Below, piece after piece: positions 34,940 to 47,950 of a stretch of 64,000 bases of DNA (the first letter of the stretch is position 1; each line of letters starts with the position of its first letter). The position numbers were made by a program, and so were the translations under genes. The notes below the pieces were generated by a model. That model searched no databases and was not told where the DNA came from. It saw only the letters and a program-made list of their open reading frames with translations. Source of the DNA: Cucumis sativus (taxonomy: Eukaryota; Streptophyta; Magnoliopsida; Cucurbitales; Cucurbitaceae); assembly GCF_000004075.3 (NCBI RefSeq), contig NC_026659.2, positions 1,364,001 through 1,428,000 of the forward strand, read 5' to 3'.

Positions 34940-37216
34940 TTTTGCTTTGCAATTGAATTTGTACTTATATGTTCATTAAGACCATAATACTCTTAGTTTA
35001 ATAACTCCTAGTGGGTTTCTCAAATTTTAATTTTATAGTTACTAGATCTTGATATATTCATTCTAAAAAAATTAATTGATAATTGATCTCTTATATGTTA
35101 ATTTTATATTTAGTAGATACTAGTAAGATAAAAAAAAATATAAATAATTAAGTAACTATTGAACGTAAAATTGAAATTACGTTTTTATTCTTTAGAAACT
35201 TAATAGACAAAAATTATGGTCTCGAGAATTTTTTAACACGGGCTGAGAATTGAATGCTGGAAACGGAACTTATAATTTAACTTAAACAAATATGAGTTAA
35301 ATAATTACTTCCTTCTATAACATGAAAATTTGACAAATAATTGTAACATTCATTTCGTCAATCAACCTTGAATTTATTTTCTCTATAATTTTTATATTTA
35401 TAATAATTTTCATGTCATATTTCTCTAAAATATAAAGCTTTTAGATTAAAAAAAACTTGGAGATAAATTTTGGAAAATCTCTCTTGCTCCAGCTTAATAT
35501 TCTCTTTTAAATATGTGTGATTATTTTGGAAACTTTACGTTTTCTCTTACTAACTTATCTCAAATTTTTTTCTCTATATTTAAATTAACTACTTCATAAC
35601 ATTTATCTCTTTTCCTCTAAACTTTGTCTCTTTTTCGATCTATCTCTTCTTTAATTAATATTTTTTTTGGTCTCGTGTCTCCAAATTTACTATCTTCAAC
35701 TAATTTAATATCTTCAACTTTACTCTAATACCGAACATGATCATACCAATGCACGTGGTAAATTCAATTGTACTTGTCTCTCCAACCAAAATTATACGTT
35801 TCTTCGCATTTAATTCAAACAAAAAAATATGCTTAAACAAGGATACCAAATCATTTCAATCCTAAACTTCAATATTTCTTTTTAAAATACTATTGGGGTT
35901 CTTGGTAAACAAAGAGAATGCAAAGACTAAAAAATTAGCTAAAAAGTATAAAACTCATAATACCTACACAACATATTTTTTTTTATCATTTTTAGTGTTC
36001 GTTCCAACTCAAAGATATGATTCTACCTACTTTAGTCATTAAGAAATAATAAAGTTCAGAGTATGATGAAAACTTGCATTGATAATTTGTGTATGATAAT
36101 TAAGTACAACTTTTACATTGATGTGATACTTCTTCCTTATGTTGGACCTTTTTCATGCATGTTGAGGTTCACTTTATTGATGATGATGTAAATAGAGCTT
36201 TAGTGGTTGAAAAGATACCATTAAGTATTAACATTTAATATTACTAATGAAATCAAATATATTCTTTTTTCGAGGGTGGGTTATGTTCGTCTTTGCTTTT
36301 ACAATGAACTTAAGGCCATCTGAATTGTTTATATATTATAAACAAAGAATCATTTAATAATTAGTTCAAAAATATTTTTTAAAAAAGATGTATTTAACAC
36401 TATATAGTCCAATCACCACCATATGATAGTACTTCGAACAATTAGAAATGCAAAATTCATATATTACTCAAATTTCAAACTCTAGAGTCCTCATCATGGT
36501 ATTGCCAAAACAGCAAAAAAAAATGGAACGGAATGTTATGTTTCTCTCATGAACATCTAGAACAGAAAAGGCTTGATTTTGTGCTGAATGAAACCATAAT
36601 CCAAGAACAGAAGCATAGGATAGAAAAAAATTGACCCAATATCAGATAAATATATCAACCACAATTATGCCCTCAAATAAAGAGAGAGAGAGAGAGAGAA
36701 AGATAAAATGCTCTAGAATGATCAAGGTCCATAAACAGAGTTCACAAGAATCATAATTGTGTGGTAGGTAACTAACCACATTCTTGTTGCCTGAACCATC
36801 AAAATCACTCCTTTGGAGAGGAAAAAGGGGAGAATTTTAAGGAATAATGCACCAGACAAACCGTATAAGGAAGAAATTTAAAATCAGCCAGAATCAGAGA
36901 CTCACTTCACATATCAAACAGCTATAAATTAAATATAACATGTCTAAGATTTTTGCTTCACTAAAGGTAAAGGCTTTAACATTTTAAAAGAGAGCCATAA
37001 AACTGTAGCAAAATCATGTGTATTTTATCAGCAATCCACAAATTAATCCACATTGCCAACCCCCACTGATGAGAACACAAGTATGAAAAGACAGATTCTT
37101 TCATGGATGAAACTTCAGAATGCCAATGACAAAAAACCCTACCACCAAATGCATATTTAGATCAAAAGAACAGAAAAAAAAAAGACAGGACTACTACCAC
37201 AAGAGTCAGGCATCTC
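34940..37216. other. Intergenic region between the tRNA pair and the reticulon gene
   Basis: About 2.3 kb of AT-rich DNA, presumably including the reticulon 3'UTR at the right. A short GA run lies near 36682-36699. No gene is seen. Confidence 0.55.
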
Positions 37217-38854
37217 TCAAGCAATCTTTTTGTCCTTCAGTGGTCCTCTTGGGATTTTAGAGAGCACCTTAGCATCAAATACTACATACTGTTTCTTGAT
37301 CTCGGCCATTGCCTTCTCTGCAAAGGCGTCCACCTTGTCATCGTATTTCTCATAGAACAGGGGCACGGTGAAGAGTACAATGACTCCTGTTACATATTCA
37401 TTTGATAAAAAAAAGTAAATACAATGCAAGATATCAGAGAAGGAAAAGGAATACAAATTTGGAAATGGAATTCACAATGACAACTTCTTACCAATATATA
37501 GCAAGGTTAGGAAGTTGAACCAGCTTCCCACAATGGATAGAACCCACAAACCAGCAATAGCCTACAATCAAAATTATGAGATTATTGGGTTTCTTAAAAG
37601 TTAAAAAACTAGATTCAGAACTAAATGAAGTATCAAATTCCAAGATGAAAGGGTTAGCATACATAAAGAAAGCTCTTCAGATCCCTTCCTGATGCAATCT
37701 CTCTCAAGACAGCAATGGCCCTATTGATTTCAACTCTCAAAGCAGAGGCAATCTCTACCACTGGGCCCTCTGGAATGTGAACTTGAGGGATGTGCGGCAG
37801 AGACCTGTATGGAAAAGGTATCATCAGCATACAGCTAACCAAAACACTCAACTGATGAATCGAATGCAATTCAAAACAACTTACTTGTTAATGAAGAAAG
37901 AAGCATTGGACCACAAAAACACTACTGCTAGAGCAGCCATAAAGATGTGGCAAATCAACGTCAGAAAGTGATATTCAAGCAACTCAAACAAAATCCATGC
38001 GATTGTTGCTCCTCCTAGAACTCCACCGGACAACTTCTTGTCTCTCCACAGAAAAATATCAGCGGCTGTAAGGCAAACAATTATCATTTTATATATCAAC
38101 GAAAATTGGTTCTTCGTGAATGTCAAGCTATAACGAATCATGAAAATGTACCATTTACACTATTTTGAATTTCATAGTTTAATTTGAAAAGAAACAATGA
38201 CACTAGATTAGATAATCAAGCAAAAAAAAAAAAAAATTGTTCATTCGCACCCTGAAATTGCAAATTCGAAAGACCTAAAGGATTGTAAACCAACAATTGG
38301 AGAGTGAAACAGGATTGACTGAAAATCATAACCTAGATTCTTATAAATAGATCCAGATCTACAAAGCTCAAACTAAAAGTTCCAGAAAAATGAAGAGAGA
38401 CTATCCATAAGACACCGATCCACTTCAGACGCAATATAACCACTCTCGGAATCAACGAAAATCAACATAAAAACAAAAAACAACAAAAATCATCCAGTTT
38501 TCAAATCCAGCCACTTAGAAGTAAACAAATAAGAATAACAATAATAATAATAAAAAAATCCCTCACCATTTCTACCATCAAAACGTCTCCTAAGATCAGT
38601 ACACAAACAAAACCATAAAGGAAAAAAAATGAAAACTACTTACGTTTTCCTCCGCCGAAAACCTTGTGGACGGGCCTTTCCCTACCAAAGAGGCGATAAA
38701 TCTTAGATTTGATAGAAGCAGAAGCATCGCCCTTATCATCATCGGAATCAGAAGAAGAGGAATCATGAGCATGAATCTTCTCGGTAATCTTGTCAAGCAA
38801 CGACTCACCTTTAGGCTCCTCATGTTCATGCTCGTGGTCGTGATGCTCCGCCAT
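37217..38854 (-). CDS. Reticulon-like protein, RTNLB subfamily B (RTNLB1-4 type)
   Basis: Five exons: 38854-38644, 38065-37885, 37804-37663, 37561-37492 and 37386-37217, joining to 257 residues. The acidic, His-rich N-terminus ([17 protein letters not shown], then [12 protein letters not shown]) is typical of plant RTNLBs. The reticulon homology domain starts at about residue 66 ([20 protein letters not shown]) and contains two long hydrophobic hairpins separated by a hydrophilic loop with [12 protein letters not shown]. The C-terminus is KDKKIA, so the last four residues fit a dilysine ER-retrieval signal. Reticulons insert as wedges into the ER membrane and shape tubules. The start at 38854 is the only ATG in the open frame upstream of the conserved region. 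Collinearity with Arabidopsis At1g64090 suggests an RTNLB3/4 orthologue; that assignment is from memory. Confidence 0.93.
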
Positions 38855-39302
38855 AGCCACAACTAAGTAAAAACTTCAACAGAACAGATCCCAGAAAAGA
38901 AAAAAAAAAAAACAACGACTTACAGAAATCCTAGAAGAAGTAAAAAGAAAAACGGATCCAAAATCAGAAAAAAAAAAACGAAAATCCTCGCTCTTGCCGT
39001 TTCTTCCGCGCAGAGAAATCCACAACACTAGTAAGGTTGATTATTCCCCCCAGAGCGCGCTCCCTCTACCCCTTCATCTCTCTCTCTCTCTACATAAATA
39101 AAAAACAATGAATCTCCAACAACGAATCCCAACCGTCCATATCAGGACGGACCAGATTTAGTGCCCCACCTTCATTTTTAGGTTTTCCATTGACAGCCAC
39201 AAAACCAAAAAGAAATAAAAAAGACTCCATTAAGAAATCCCTTCCGATTCCAACACGTCACAACTCCTTCCAAATAACAATTTTAAATCCCCGAAACTTA
39301 CT

Positions 39303-39361
39303 CACGTGACTCCCCACGTGACTCCCATTACTTTCTCCCTATTTTATCTCCCCCCCACGTG
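39303..39361. promoter_or_regulatory. Cluster of three G-boxes upstream of the reticulon gene
   Basis: CACGTG occurs at 39303-39308, 39315-39320 and 39356-39361, the first two inside a 12-base repeat CACGTGACTCCC. They lie 450-510 bases before the reticulon start codon. Such sites are bound by bZIP and bHLH factors in light and ABA responses; activity here is inferred. Confidence 0.6.
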
Positions 39362-39855
39362 CTTTGCACGGACGTTCGCCGGATTCTCTTTCTAACCTCT
39401 TCTCTTTTTCTTCTTCTTTGTTATTAACTATTTCATATTATTCTAATCTCCTTTCGTTTAACTCATTCTACATTTTTTAATTCTCTTTTCAATCTTAACA
39501 CATTAAATTAAATTATCATCTCTAAAGTTTAAAATTTTTTAACCACATCTTAACATCTAATATACTAACTAAAATTTTAATTATTCATACTTAAATCCTC
39601 ATTATAAAATCACTTTAAAGTAAAAATAAATAAATTAAATCATGCTTCTACCACCCCATTCATTTGTTTAAAGCTTTCTCGTAAATAACCAGTTTCAAAA
39701 CAAATTATAGATATATCCACATTCCCTTTTTTATCAAATAAGTTACTTCAATTTTCTCATGTTTTTAATTCTTATATCAATTTTCTCAAAAACAAAAATA
39801 AAAAAAAAAAAAGTTAAATTGAAAAGTAAAGTATCACAAAGTTCTAAAATCAAGA

Positions 39856-39857
<2 letters not shown>

Positions 39858-39892
<35 letters not shown>
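39858..39892. repeat. (TA)17 microsatellite
   Basis: An uninterrupted TA run of about 35 bases in the reticulon-GH5 spacer. Confidence 0.92.
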
Positions 39893-39895
<3 letters not shown>

Positions 39896-40734
39896 AAATG
39901 ATAGTAGAGATTATGTTGTTATATGTCCACAAGGGTTCTCTCCCGAAATGTAATTACTGTGTCAATATATAGAACGATAGAGGAGAGCTAAAAATTAATT
40001 TAAACTTATTTTTACAAATCTCACGTGTTAAATTAAATATACGTTTTAAAAACTTAGGACAAATAAGTGACCACCTATAAGTAAAACCTTCTCCAATATT
40101 AAATTAAGGGGATGTAAAAATTCATGTTGGTCTAGAAACACACATTTTTGTAGATCTAACTAATATAAATACAACTAGATTCATTTTATAACAATCTTAA
40201 GGTTTCTTTCTATATATTGATGGAAGAAAATGAGATGCGTTTTAAAATAATTTCATTTTGGTAATATTAATGGTCAAAATGGTCGATATTCCTGTCTCAA
40301 TTAAAAATTGCACCATAATCGAAGCAGAATTGGAAAAACAGTAAATAAAATACATACACACCAATAAATTAAAACAATAATTAGAAAAAAAAAACTCAAA
40401 TCATAATTAAGAAGTTAAAGATGGTAATTAGAAAGAAAAGACCATTTTAAGAATATAACAAAAGTTCACTATCAAATATTTTCATTCCTTTTGTCACATT
40501 TTTTAAAACATCTGAGGGTCGTTTATTGTTTAATGAATTAATCTATTCAAATTATATAATATAAGATATTCATGGTTAATTTTATAAACTAAATAAAATA
40601 TTATTCATAAAATTCTATCAATTTTTGTTATTCTCGGTCAAATACAACTCTATCTCCAAACATCTCATTTAATTTTCATACTTCTTATTCTCAAACTTCC
40701 TCGACATAACCTTAAACTAAACTACTTGAAATCT

Positions 40735-40801
40735 CCAATACTAATATCAAGCGAGATATATAGATGATTTCAATACTAATATCAAGCAAGATATATAGAT
40801 G
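40735..40801. repeat. 36-base tandem duplication
   Basis: Two 31-base copies (40735-40765 and 40771-40801), each starting CAATACTAATATCAAGC and differing at one base, with a 36-base period. They lie 240-305 bases upstream of the first GH5 gene. Confidence 0.9.
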
Positions 40802-40989
40802 TTAGGAAGAGATGAGTTATATTCAAACTTGCCTATAGTTTGGACACAAAGTTAAAAATAAATAAATGAATTCAGGTGTTATAACCCTTCAAAAACAATG
40901 TTCAATAAATTCGCAATATTAAAAAGAAAGAAAATCTAATTAGACAGATCAAGATCAACTATATAAAATGACCTTATCTTTCCAAGCCC

Positions 40990-40996
40990 TATAAAT
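40990..40996 (+). promoter_or_regulatory. TATA element of GH5-lectin gene A
   Basis: TATAAAT in the context CCCTATAAATTC, 43 bases before the start codon. The paralogue at 46451 has CCTATAAATA in the matching position, which supports it. A second TATAAAA at 40962-40968 is an alternative. Confidence 0.55.
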
Positions 40997-41039
40997 TCTA
41001 ACACACATTTTTCCATTATCTCAATTTTATTCTCTCAAA

Positions 41040-42858
41040 ATGGCTAAAAAGATTGTATTCTATTTAATTTCTTTAATTTTCTTCTTCTCTTTATTGGTTC
41101 TTTCACAATCCTTACCTCTTTCCACAAGAGGAAGATGGATTGTAGACTCTAAAACAGGCCAACGTGTGAAGCTAAGCTGTGTTAATTTGGCCTCTCATGC
41201 ACAATCCATGTTGGCACAAGGTCTTGACAAACGAACATTGAAGGATTTAGCTAATGATATCATTAGTCGCGATTTTAACTGTGTACGCTTGACTTGGTCG
41301 ACTCATATGTTCACTCGCTACTCCCACATGACTATCATTGATGTTCTAGACAATCTTGATATTCAAAATGTCAAAAGTGGAGTTCAAAAACACAACCCTA
41401 AGATGTTGAATATGACAGTGGATCATGCATTCAAAACTGTTGTCTATGGCTTGGGCAATGCAGGTCTCATGATTGTTTTGGACAACCACATTAGCCAGCC
41501 GAGATGGTGTTGCTCTCTCGATGATGGCAATGGCTTCTTTGGAGACCGTCATTTTGACACTCTTGAATGGCTTCAGGGCTTGGACTATGTTGCTAGACAT
41601 TTCACTTGGCATTCTCAAGTGAGTTGGTTTTTTATCTTTTTAGGTCAGCATGCATATATGTGTTTGTTCATTTGTTAACAAATCATATTCTAAATTCTTT
41701 CATTTTAATTGGTATGTATAGGTGATAGGAATGAGCCTAAGAAACGAACTCCGAGGGCCATATACAAACATGGACAATTGGTACAAATACGTGAAGGAAG
41801 GAAGCCACTTGATCCACACAAAAAACCGTAAACTCCTAGTAATAATTTCAGGTATAACCTTCGATAACGATCTAAGCTTCCTAAAGAAAAAGTCATTAGG
41901 GTACAACTTGCACAATAAAGTAGTGTTGGAGGCACATTTGTACCCGTTCAGTGGGAGTGAGAAATTACCCGAAAGCAAGTTTGTGAAGAAGCCATTAAAC
42001 ATAGTATGCAACCAAGTGATGGAAAAATTCGAGAGAGAAGCTGGATTTGTGGTGAACATGGAGGATGAACCATATCCATTGTGGCTTAGTGAATTTGGGT
42101 ACGATCTAAGGGGTGACAACAAGGCTCAAAACAGGTTCATGAGTTGCTTTTTGGCTCATATTGTTGCCAAGGATCTTGATTGGGCTTATTGGGCTTTTCA
42201 AGGAACTTACATGTATAGACAAGGTCAAGAAAGTGTCGATGAAACTTTTGGTGTCATGGATAGCACTTGGACTAATGATCGAAACCCTCAACTCAATCAA
42301 ATGCTTCAACTTGCTAAAAGAATCAACCAAGGTTATGTTTGTTCTAACCCTACTACTCACCCGTGTATCCAATTTTCTAACCCTGATCATCTCATATTCT
42401 TTATTTTTTTTCTATCCTTTTAATTTTCTGTTTTTGTAGATCCAAATTCGAATGCATCAATGTCATACATAATATTACATCCAGTATCGGGACAATGTAT
42501 CAGATCAAATGGTCAAGGAGGAATTGTACTTGGTGATTGCTTGACGCCAACACACTGGACCCACAGCGGAGATGGAAGTTCAATGAAGTTGTCGAACGGG
42601 CAATGTTTGCAGTCGGCTGGAGATGGCAAACCCCTCATTGTCTCAGCCGAATGCTCCAGTGACGGAAGCAAATGGACGATGGCTTCAAAGGCTAAGCTTC
42701 AATTGGCCACCAAAAGCGGTGGAGAAAACTTTTGTTTAGAGAAGAAATCTAATACTAAAATTGTTGTGAAGAGATGCATTTGCCTTGAAGATGAGTTGAA
42801 TTGCTTTAACGATCCTCAGCCCCAGTGGTTCAAGCTTGTTCCAACAAATGTTGCTTAG
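41040..42858 (+). CDS. Secreted glycoside hydrolase family 5 protein with C-terminal ricin-type lectin domain (copy A)
   Basis: Three exons, 41040-41618, 41722-42331 and 42440-42858, give 535 residues. A signal peptide (about residues 1-26, ending near SQS) is followed by the plant GH5 'cellulase-like' domain starting GRWIVDSKTGQRVKLSCVN. Catalytic residues are visible: the acid/base Glu in RNELRG (about E202) and the nucleophile Glu in LSEFGYD (about E317). LDNHISQPRWCC is a further family motif. Exon 3 encodes a beta-trefoil ricin-B-type lectin domain with HPVSGQC, GQCLQSAGDG and QPQWFKLVP. Fusion of a hydrolase to a lectin domain suggests action on cell-wall glucan or mannan in the apoplast, but substrate specificity is not established for this plant subgroup. 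It is the plus-strand member of an inverted pair with copy B, which shares its intron positions and phases (0 and 1) and exon 3 length of 419 bases. Confidence 0.92.
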
Positions 42859-44715
42859 TTTATTAATTAGTTCTATTTATAATTTTATATATTTTTTTCC
42901 AAGGTTATCATGTCAACAATAATAATTCTAATTTTTGTAATTATATCCCATCTTTATAGATCCCAAAAATCTCTACATCTATATAAGAATCAACTGATGA
43001 AATATAAAATATAAACCTTTTGTATCTTTTTTCCTAATTTTGTGTAATAAGATTTTTAAAATTAAGCTTGGTTTATAAATTTTCTTGTTCTGTTTTTTCA
43101 AAAAATGAATTTGAAATTATAATTCTCTTAGGAAAAAAAATTTAGAGACAACTCGTATGTGTGTGTTTTTAAAATTAAAATCAGAGAGATATATAAATCA
43201 ATTATTGTTGGTCTACCTTCTTTAATTAATTTATTGTTTTTTCTTTAATTTTTAAGAGGGTATGTTGATAATTTTCTGATAAATAATACATGTTTAGAAA
43301 AATAAAACCATCAATATATAAATTAGAAAAGTTAGTACATCATGGGGGTGTAAATAAACTAATATAAATTAGTAATTTCAACTAATTGATATCTATTATT
43401 ATTTATTTGTTCTTTTTCTAATACAAAATCAATATCATGCCTTAGAGAATCATATTCTGTTCGCTAATGTTGATACTAAATTAGGAATATTTATTCCACA
43501 CATATCATATCTAATTTAATTCTAGTTTTCCTTTTCAAGATGCATCCCTGCATGTGGCCCATATGTCAATTCTTTTGATATACTGGGGGCGGTTGAACAG
43601 AAAAAAAAAATAGTTAAAAAAAAGGGAAACAATGTTAAATAAATTAATTCTACATCGGGCGATATGTAATTAATTTAATTATATGAACCAGAGTACACTT
43701 TTTTATTTTAATTATTTTCATATTGTCAATAAGTTTATAGTTTATTAATATGTATTTTTAAAAATAATTATTTGATTATTATTACCTTTCAACTAAGATG
43801 AAAACATGTGCATGAAAATATATCAATATGAAAGAATAATTATTACCATATATTGTTAAATTAATATTTTTTATATTATTTGTTGCAGTTTAATTAAAAT
43901 CATGAATATAATCCAATTGATGAAATCAACTCTGTAAAGGCTTTGTAATTATTTTCTGTTGGTTTTCTCATTACTTTGTGTGTTTGCAGTATAAATTCAA
44001 TTTCATCATATAGTTCTCTCTAAATAAAATATTGAACTTTGCATAGATCTAATATTAGTGAAAGTGATAATAATTAGCATTGTAAAATATGTGCTAACAA
44101 CCCTAGAGCCATACTATTTAATACTTGGGAACATACTAGCTAATTCATCATGCTTCTATATAAATAGTTTGAGATTTAATTAACTTATTAATTCTTTAGA
44201 ATTAACTACTTTACATGGTTCTTATGAAGGAGTCTATTGTAAAGAAATGATGGGAAAACTAAAACTGCATAATTTCAAGAACCAAACAAAAAAAAAAAGT
44301 TATCAAGTGAGATTCTAAACCCAAGATATCAAAATACTAAGAAAGGAAAATAAACACAAGAACGATCCATGGAAGAAAAATTTAGGAAGAGAAACATTTA
44401 CTTCTTAATGTTTGTTAATTAAACTTTGAAATTTTAATTTTAATTTAGATCCTATACATCACCATTTTCTTAAAAATAGAATTGGGCACATAATAAGGAT
44501 GAGAAAATTTGTTATTCACAAAATTATGTAATAAGATATTCACATTAACTAATAACATATCAGACAACCTTCGACTCTAACCTCTCTATATGCTTCATGC
44601 CAAAATCCCTAAAAAACTAGAAGAAAAAAACTATTAACTAAATATCTTAAACTAATTCTCAATTATTCCCTTTTAAATTAACAATCTAATTTCCTAAATA
44701 AAACTAATTACTAAA
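42859..44715. other. Spacer between convergent GH5 genes
   Basis: About 1.9 kb of AT-rich DNA between the stop codons of copies A and B. It contains their 3' ends and no coding signal. Confidence 0.6.
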
Positions 44716-46451
44716 CTAAGCAACATTTGTTGGAACAAGCTTGAACCACTGGCTCTGAGGATCATCGAAGCAATTCCACTCATCTTTAAGGCAAATGCAT
44801 TTCTTCACAACAATTGAAGTATCAGATTCCTTCTCTAAGCAAATGTTTTCTCCCCCACTTTTGGTGGACAATTGAAGCTTTGCCTTAGAAGCCACCGTCC
44901 AACTGCTTCCGTCACCAGAGCATTCGGCCGACACCACAGGCGGCTTCCCATCTCCGGCTGACTTCAAACACTGCCCGTTCCACAACTTCATCGGACTTCC
45001 ATCTCCAGTATGGTCCCACAACGTCGGTGTCTCACAGTCACCTAGTTCAATTCCTCCCTTGCCATCTAGTTTGACACATTGCCCTGACACTGGATGTAGC
45101 ATTATGTAGGACATTGGTCCTTTGGAGTTTGGATCTGTTCAACAAAGAAAAAAAAAAGTTAGAGTTTAGGTTTAGGGTTAGGATTGGAGTTAGTTAAGAA
45201 ACGTAACCTTGGTTGATTCTTTTGGCAAGTTGAAGCATTTGTTGGAGACGAGGGCTTCGATCTTTAGTCCAACTGCTATCCATGATACCAAAACTTTCAT
45301 CAACATCTTGTTGGCCTTGCCTATACATATAGGATCCTTGGAAAGCCCAATAAGCCCAGTCAATATCCTTGCCAATAATGCGAGCCAAAAAACAACTCAT
45401 GAACCTATTTTGAGCCTTGTTACCACCCCTTAGATCGTACCCAAATTCACTAAGAAACAGTGGATATGGATCCTTCATGTCCACCACAAATCCAGCTTCT
45501 CTCTCGAATTTATCCATCACTTGATTGCATGCTATGTTTAATGGCTTCTTCACAAACTTGCTTTCAGGTTCCCCACTGAATGAGTATAAATGTGCCTCCA
45601 ACACTACTTTGTTGTTTAAGTTGTACCCTAATGGCTTTTTCTTCAGGTAACTTAGATCGTTATCGTAGTTTAGACCGGAAATCACTACAAGAAGTCTAGG
45701 ATTTATTCTATGAATCAAGTGACTTCCTAGTTTCACATATTTCCGCCACACGCCGACGTTGTTCGACCCTCGAAGTTCATTTCTTAGGCTCATTCCTACC
45801 ACCTATGCACACAGAACAACACATATATGTTAACTTTTAAAAAGAAAAGTAATTTAAAAAAAGAAAAAAAAAAAAGCTCACTTTAGGATGCCAACTGAAA
45901 TGTCTAGCAACATAGGCCAAGCCTCGAAGCCATTCAATAGGCTTGAAATTGCGGTCTCCAAAGAAGCCATTTCCATCATGGAGAGAACAACACCATCTGG
46001 GTTGGCTTATGTGATTGTCCAAAATGACCATGAGGCCGGCATTGCCCAACCCATCAACAACAGTTTTGAATGCACTTGTAACTGTCATGTTCAAAAACTG
46101 AGGGTTGTGTTTTTTGACTCCATTTTTCACTTTGTTGATGTCGAGACCGTCTAGGACATCACCTATAGTCTCGAAGGGGTAACGAGTGAACATGTAGACT
46201 GACCAAGTCAAGCGCACACAGTTGTAATCACGACTGACAATCTCATTAGCTAAGTCCTTCAATGGTCGTTTGTCAAGACCTTGTGCCACCATAGATTGTG
46301 CATGAGATACCAAATTGACACAACTCAGCTTCACACGTTGGCCTGTTTTAGAGTCTACAATCCATCTTCCTCTTGTGGAAAGAGGTAAGGATTGTGAAAG
46401 AACCAACAAAGAGAGAAATAATATAGAAATTAAAGGGAAAGCTTTAGCCAT
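44716..46451 (-). CDS. Secreted glycoside hydrolase family 5 protein with C-terminal ricin-type lectin domain (copy B)
   Basis: Three exons, 46451-45882, 45802-45208 and 45134-44716, give 527 residues. Architecture matches copy A: signal peptide, GH5 domain from GRWIVDSKTGQRVKL, acid/base Glu in RNELRG (about E199), nucleophile Glu in LSEFGYD (about E309), then the lectin domain with HPVSGQC, GQCLKSAGDG and QSQWFKLVPTNVA. Large stretches are identical to copy A at the protein level, including the C-terminal LVPTNVA, so the two arose by a fairly recent inverted duplication. Both keep all catalytic residues, so both are probably functional. The indels relative to A are small (for example one near YSFSGEPESK). 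Expression and substrate cannot be read from sequence. Confidence 0.92.
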
Positions 46452-46500
46452 TTTAGTGGTTGGAGAAATGAGATGAATAGGAAATGAAGCTATATGCTCT

Positions 46501-46508
46501 TATTTATA
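46501..46508 (-). promoter_or_regulatory. TATA element of GH5-lectin gene B
   Basis: TATAAATA on the minus strand in the context CCTATAAATA, about 50 bases before the start codon, matching the element upstream of copy A. Confidence 0.55.
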
Positions 46509-47499
46509 GGATTTATAAAGAGGAGAAAGAGATTTTTTTTTTTTTTTTACATAATTCTTAGAGGCCAATTTGATACTGTTTTTCTGTTTGGATTTTCTCC
46601 ATTTTGTTACAAATAATATTAATAAGAATTCATTATAAAGTTTTCTTTTCCTTCAATAATTATGGGATGAGGAACAAACCTCACTCGTTCAAGGATGGAA
46701 GATCACTTTGGCTCATTCTAATTTGTTTTGCTGTTAAGATATGTTATTGGATGTATCTTCTTGCTTTCTGTTATCAACTTTGATTAAAATTTTGTAACTG
46801 AAATAAAGAATGACTCAAAGTTCGATCTTCCTCCATAGCTACATTACATCATTGTTTTAAATTTTGAAATAACAGAAAGAAAAAAAAGATTAATTAAGAT
46901 TGTCCTTTTCATTTTCTTGGGGGATTAGATCCGGTTTAGAAGCGAGGCAGGTAGATGAAATCCATCATGAAAAGAAATTCCTACCTTTTTTTAATTTGAT
47001 TAACGATCATGCCAAATGTACGTCTTCATTCAAATGTACGTCTTGATTCATTTAATTTTGATGATTTTAAAAACTCAAATCTAAATTTTATTTGAACTAA
47101 GATAAACTCGAGAATAAATCAAATAGAAGATTATAGTTTCATATGAGATTAACATACCTATCAAACCCCTTTTTTTCTTTTATTTTATAGATAGATGCAT
47201 TTTTCTTCCTTTGCATTTTGGTTAGATTGTAATTGATCTCCACAAGCTTCTATTGAATAATATTGTAACTTATATACACTTTTTTATTAAAATATATTAT
47301 TCTATAAACATAATAGTAATATTGTAGGTTATATAATATTCTCTGGATAAAAGCCACGTATATTATTTCTTACGCTTCATTATGGCTTAATTATTTATCT
47401 ATATATAGGTCAAAACTTGTCATTTGACCTTCATCAAAAATATTCGAATAATAAAATCGTTTAAATTGAAATGGAGAATGAGTAACAAATAGATAGATA
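46509..47499. other. Upstream region of GH5 copy B
   Basis: AT-rich DNA with no coding signal. Two adjacent near-identical phrases containing AAATGTACGTCTT(C/G)ATTCA lie near 47015-47055. Confidence 0.5.
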
Positions 47500-47950
47500 A
47501 TTACAGTTTTGGACATCAATGAATTGAGATGTACGTTTGATGGTACAAGTGTAAACCATTGACTTTGTGGATCTCCTTGGCATTGAGAATCATTAGGACA
47601 CATGCATTTTTTAGTCAAAATTTGATGGGAATGAGAAGTCCTTTGTAAACATAAGGCTTGTCCTTGTTTATCAAAAGTGGCTAGTTGAAGCTTGGCATTT
47701 AAAGTATATTTTCATGCATTTTGTTGGCTTGAGTAGTCTTTAAATTGAATTGGAGGAAGTCCATCTCCTACAACTTCTAAACACAATATAGAACCGACCA
47801 ACTTAATCAGAGTGTCATCTGCTTCGTGACTCCAACGATTAGATATCTTGCAACTACTAACTCCTAATTGATCTTTTTTGTTCATTCGCACGCATTCACC
47901 ACTAAGAGGATGGTACATTACAAATTCTATTGTGAGATTTGAACTTGGAT
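47500..47950 (-). pseudogene. Lectin-domain-only remnant of a GH5-lectin gene (copy D)
   Basis: This corresponds only to exon 3 of its neighbours. The splice acceptor (ACACAG then ATCC) is kept at 47950, and the translation shows YHPLSGECVRM, RWSHEADDTLIKL, LNAKLQLATFDKQGQALCL and DPQSQWFTLVPSNV. One in-frame stop interrupts the middle, at a spot where a Trp codon is expected. The normal C-terminal stop is lost, and no GH5 exons lie upstream before the next copy. It is therefore a decayed fragment rather than a free-standing lectin gene. Identity of the domain is firm; whether any transcript uses it as an alternative 3' exon of copy C is unknown. Confidence 0.8.

Larger units (their letters stand above)
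38855..41039. other. Divergent upstream region between the reticulon and GH5 genes
   Basis: It holds the reticulon leader (pyrimidine/purine-rich, with a CT run near 39079-39091), the G-box cluster, a long TA microsatellite, a 36-base tandem duplication and the TATA element of the GH5 gene. No other gene is seen. Confidence 0.6.
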
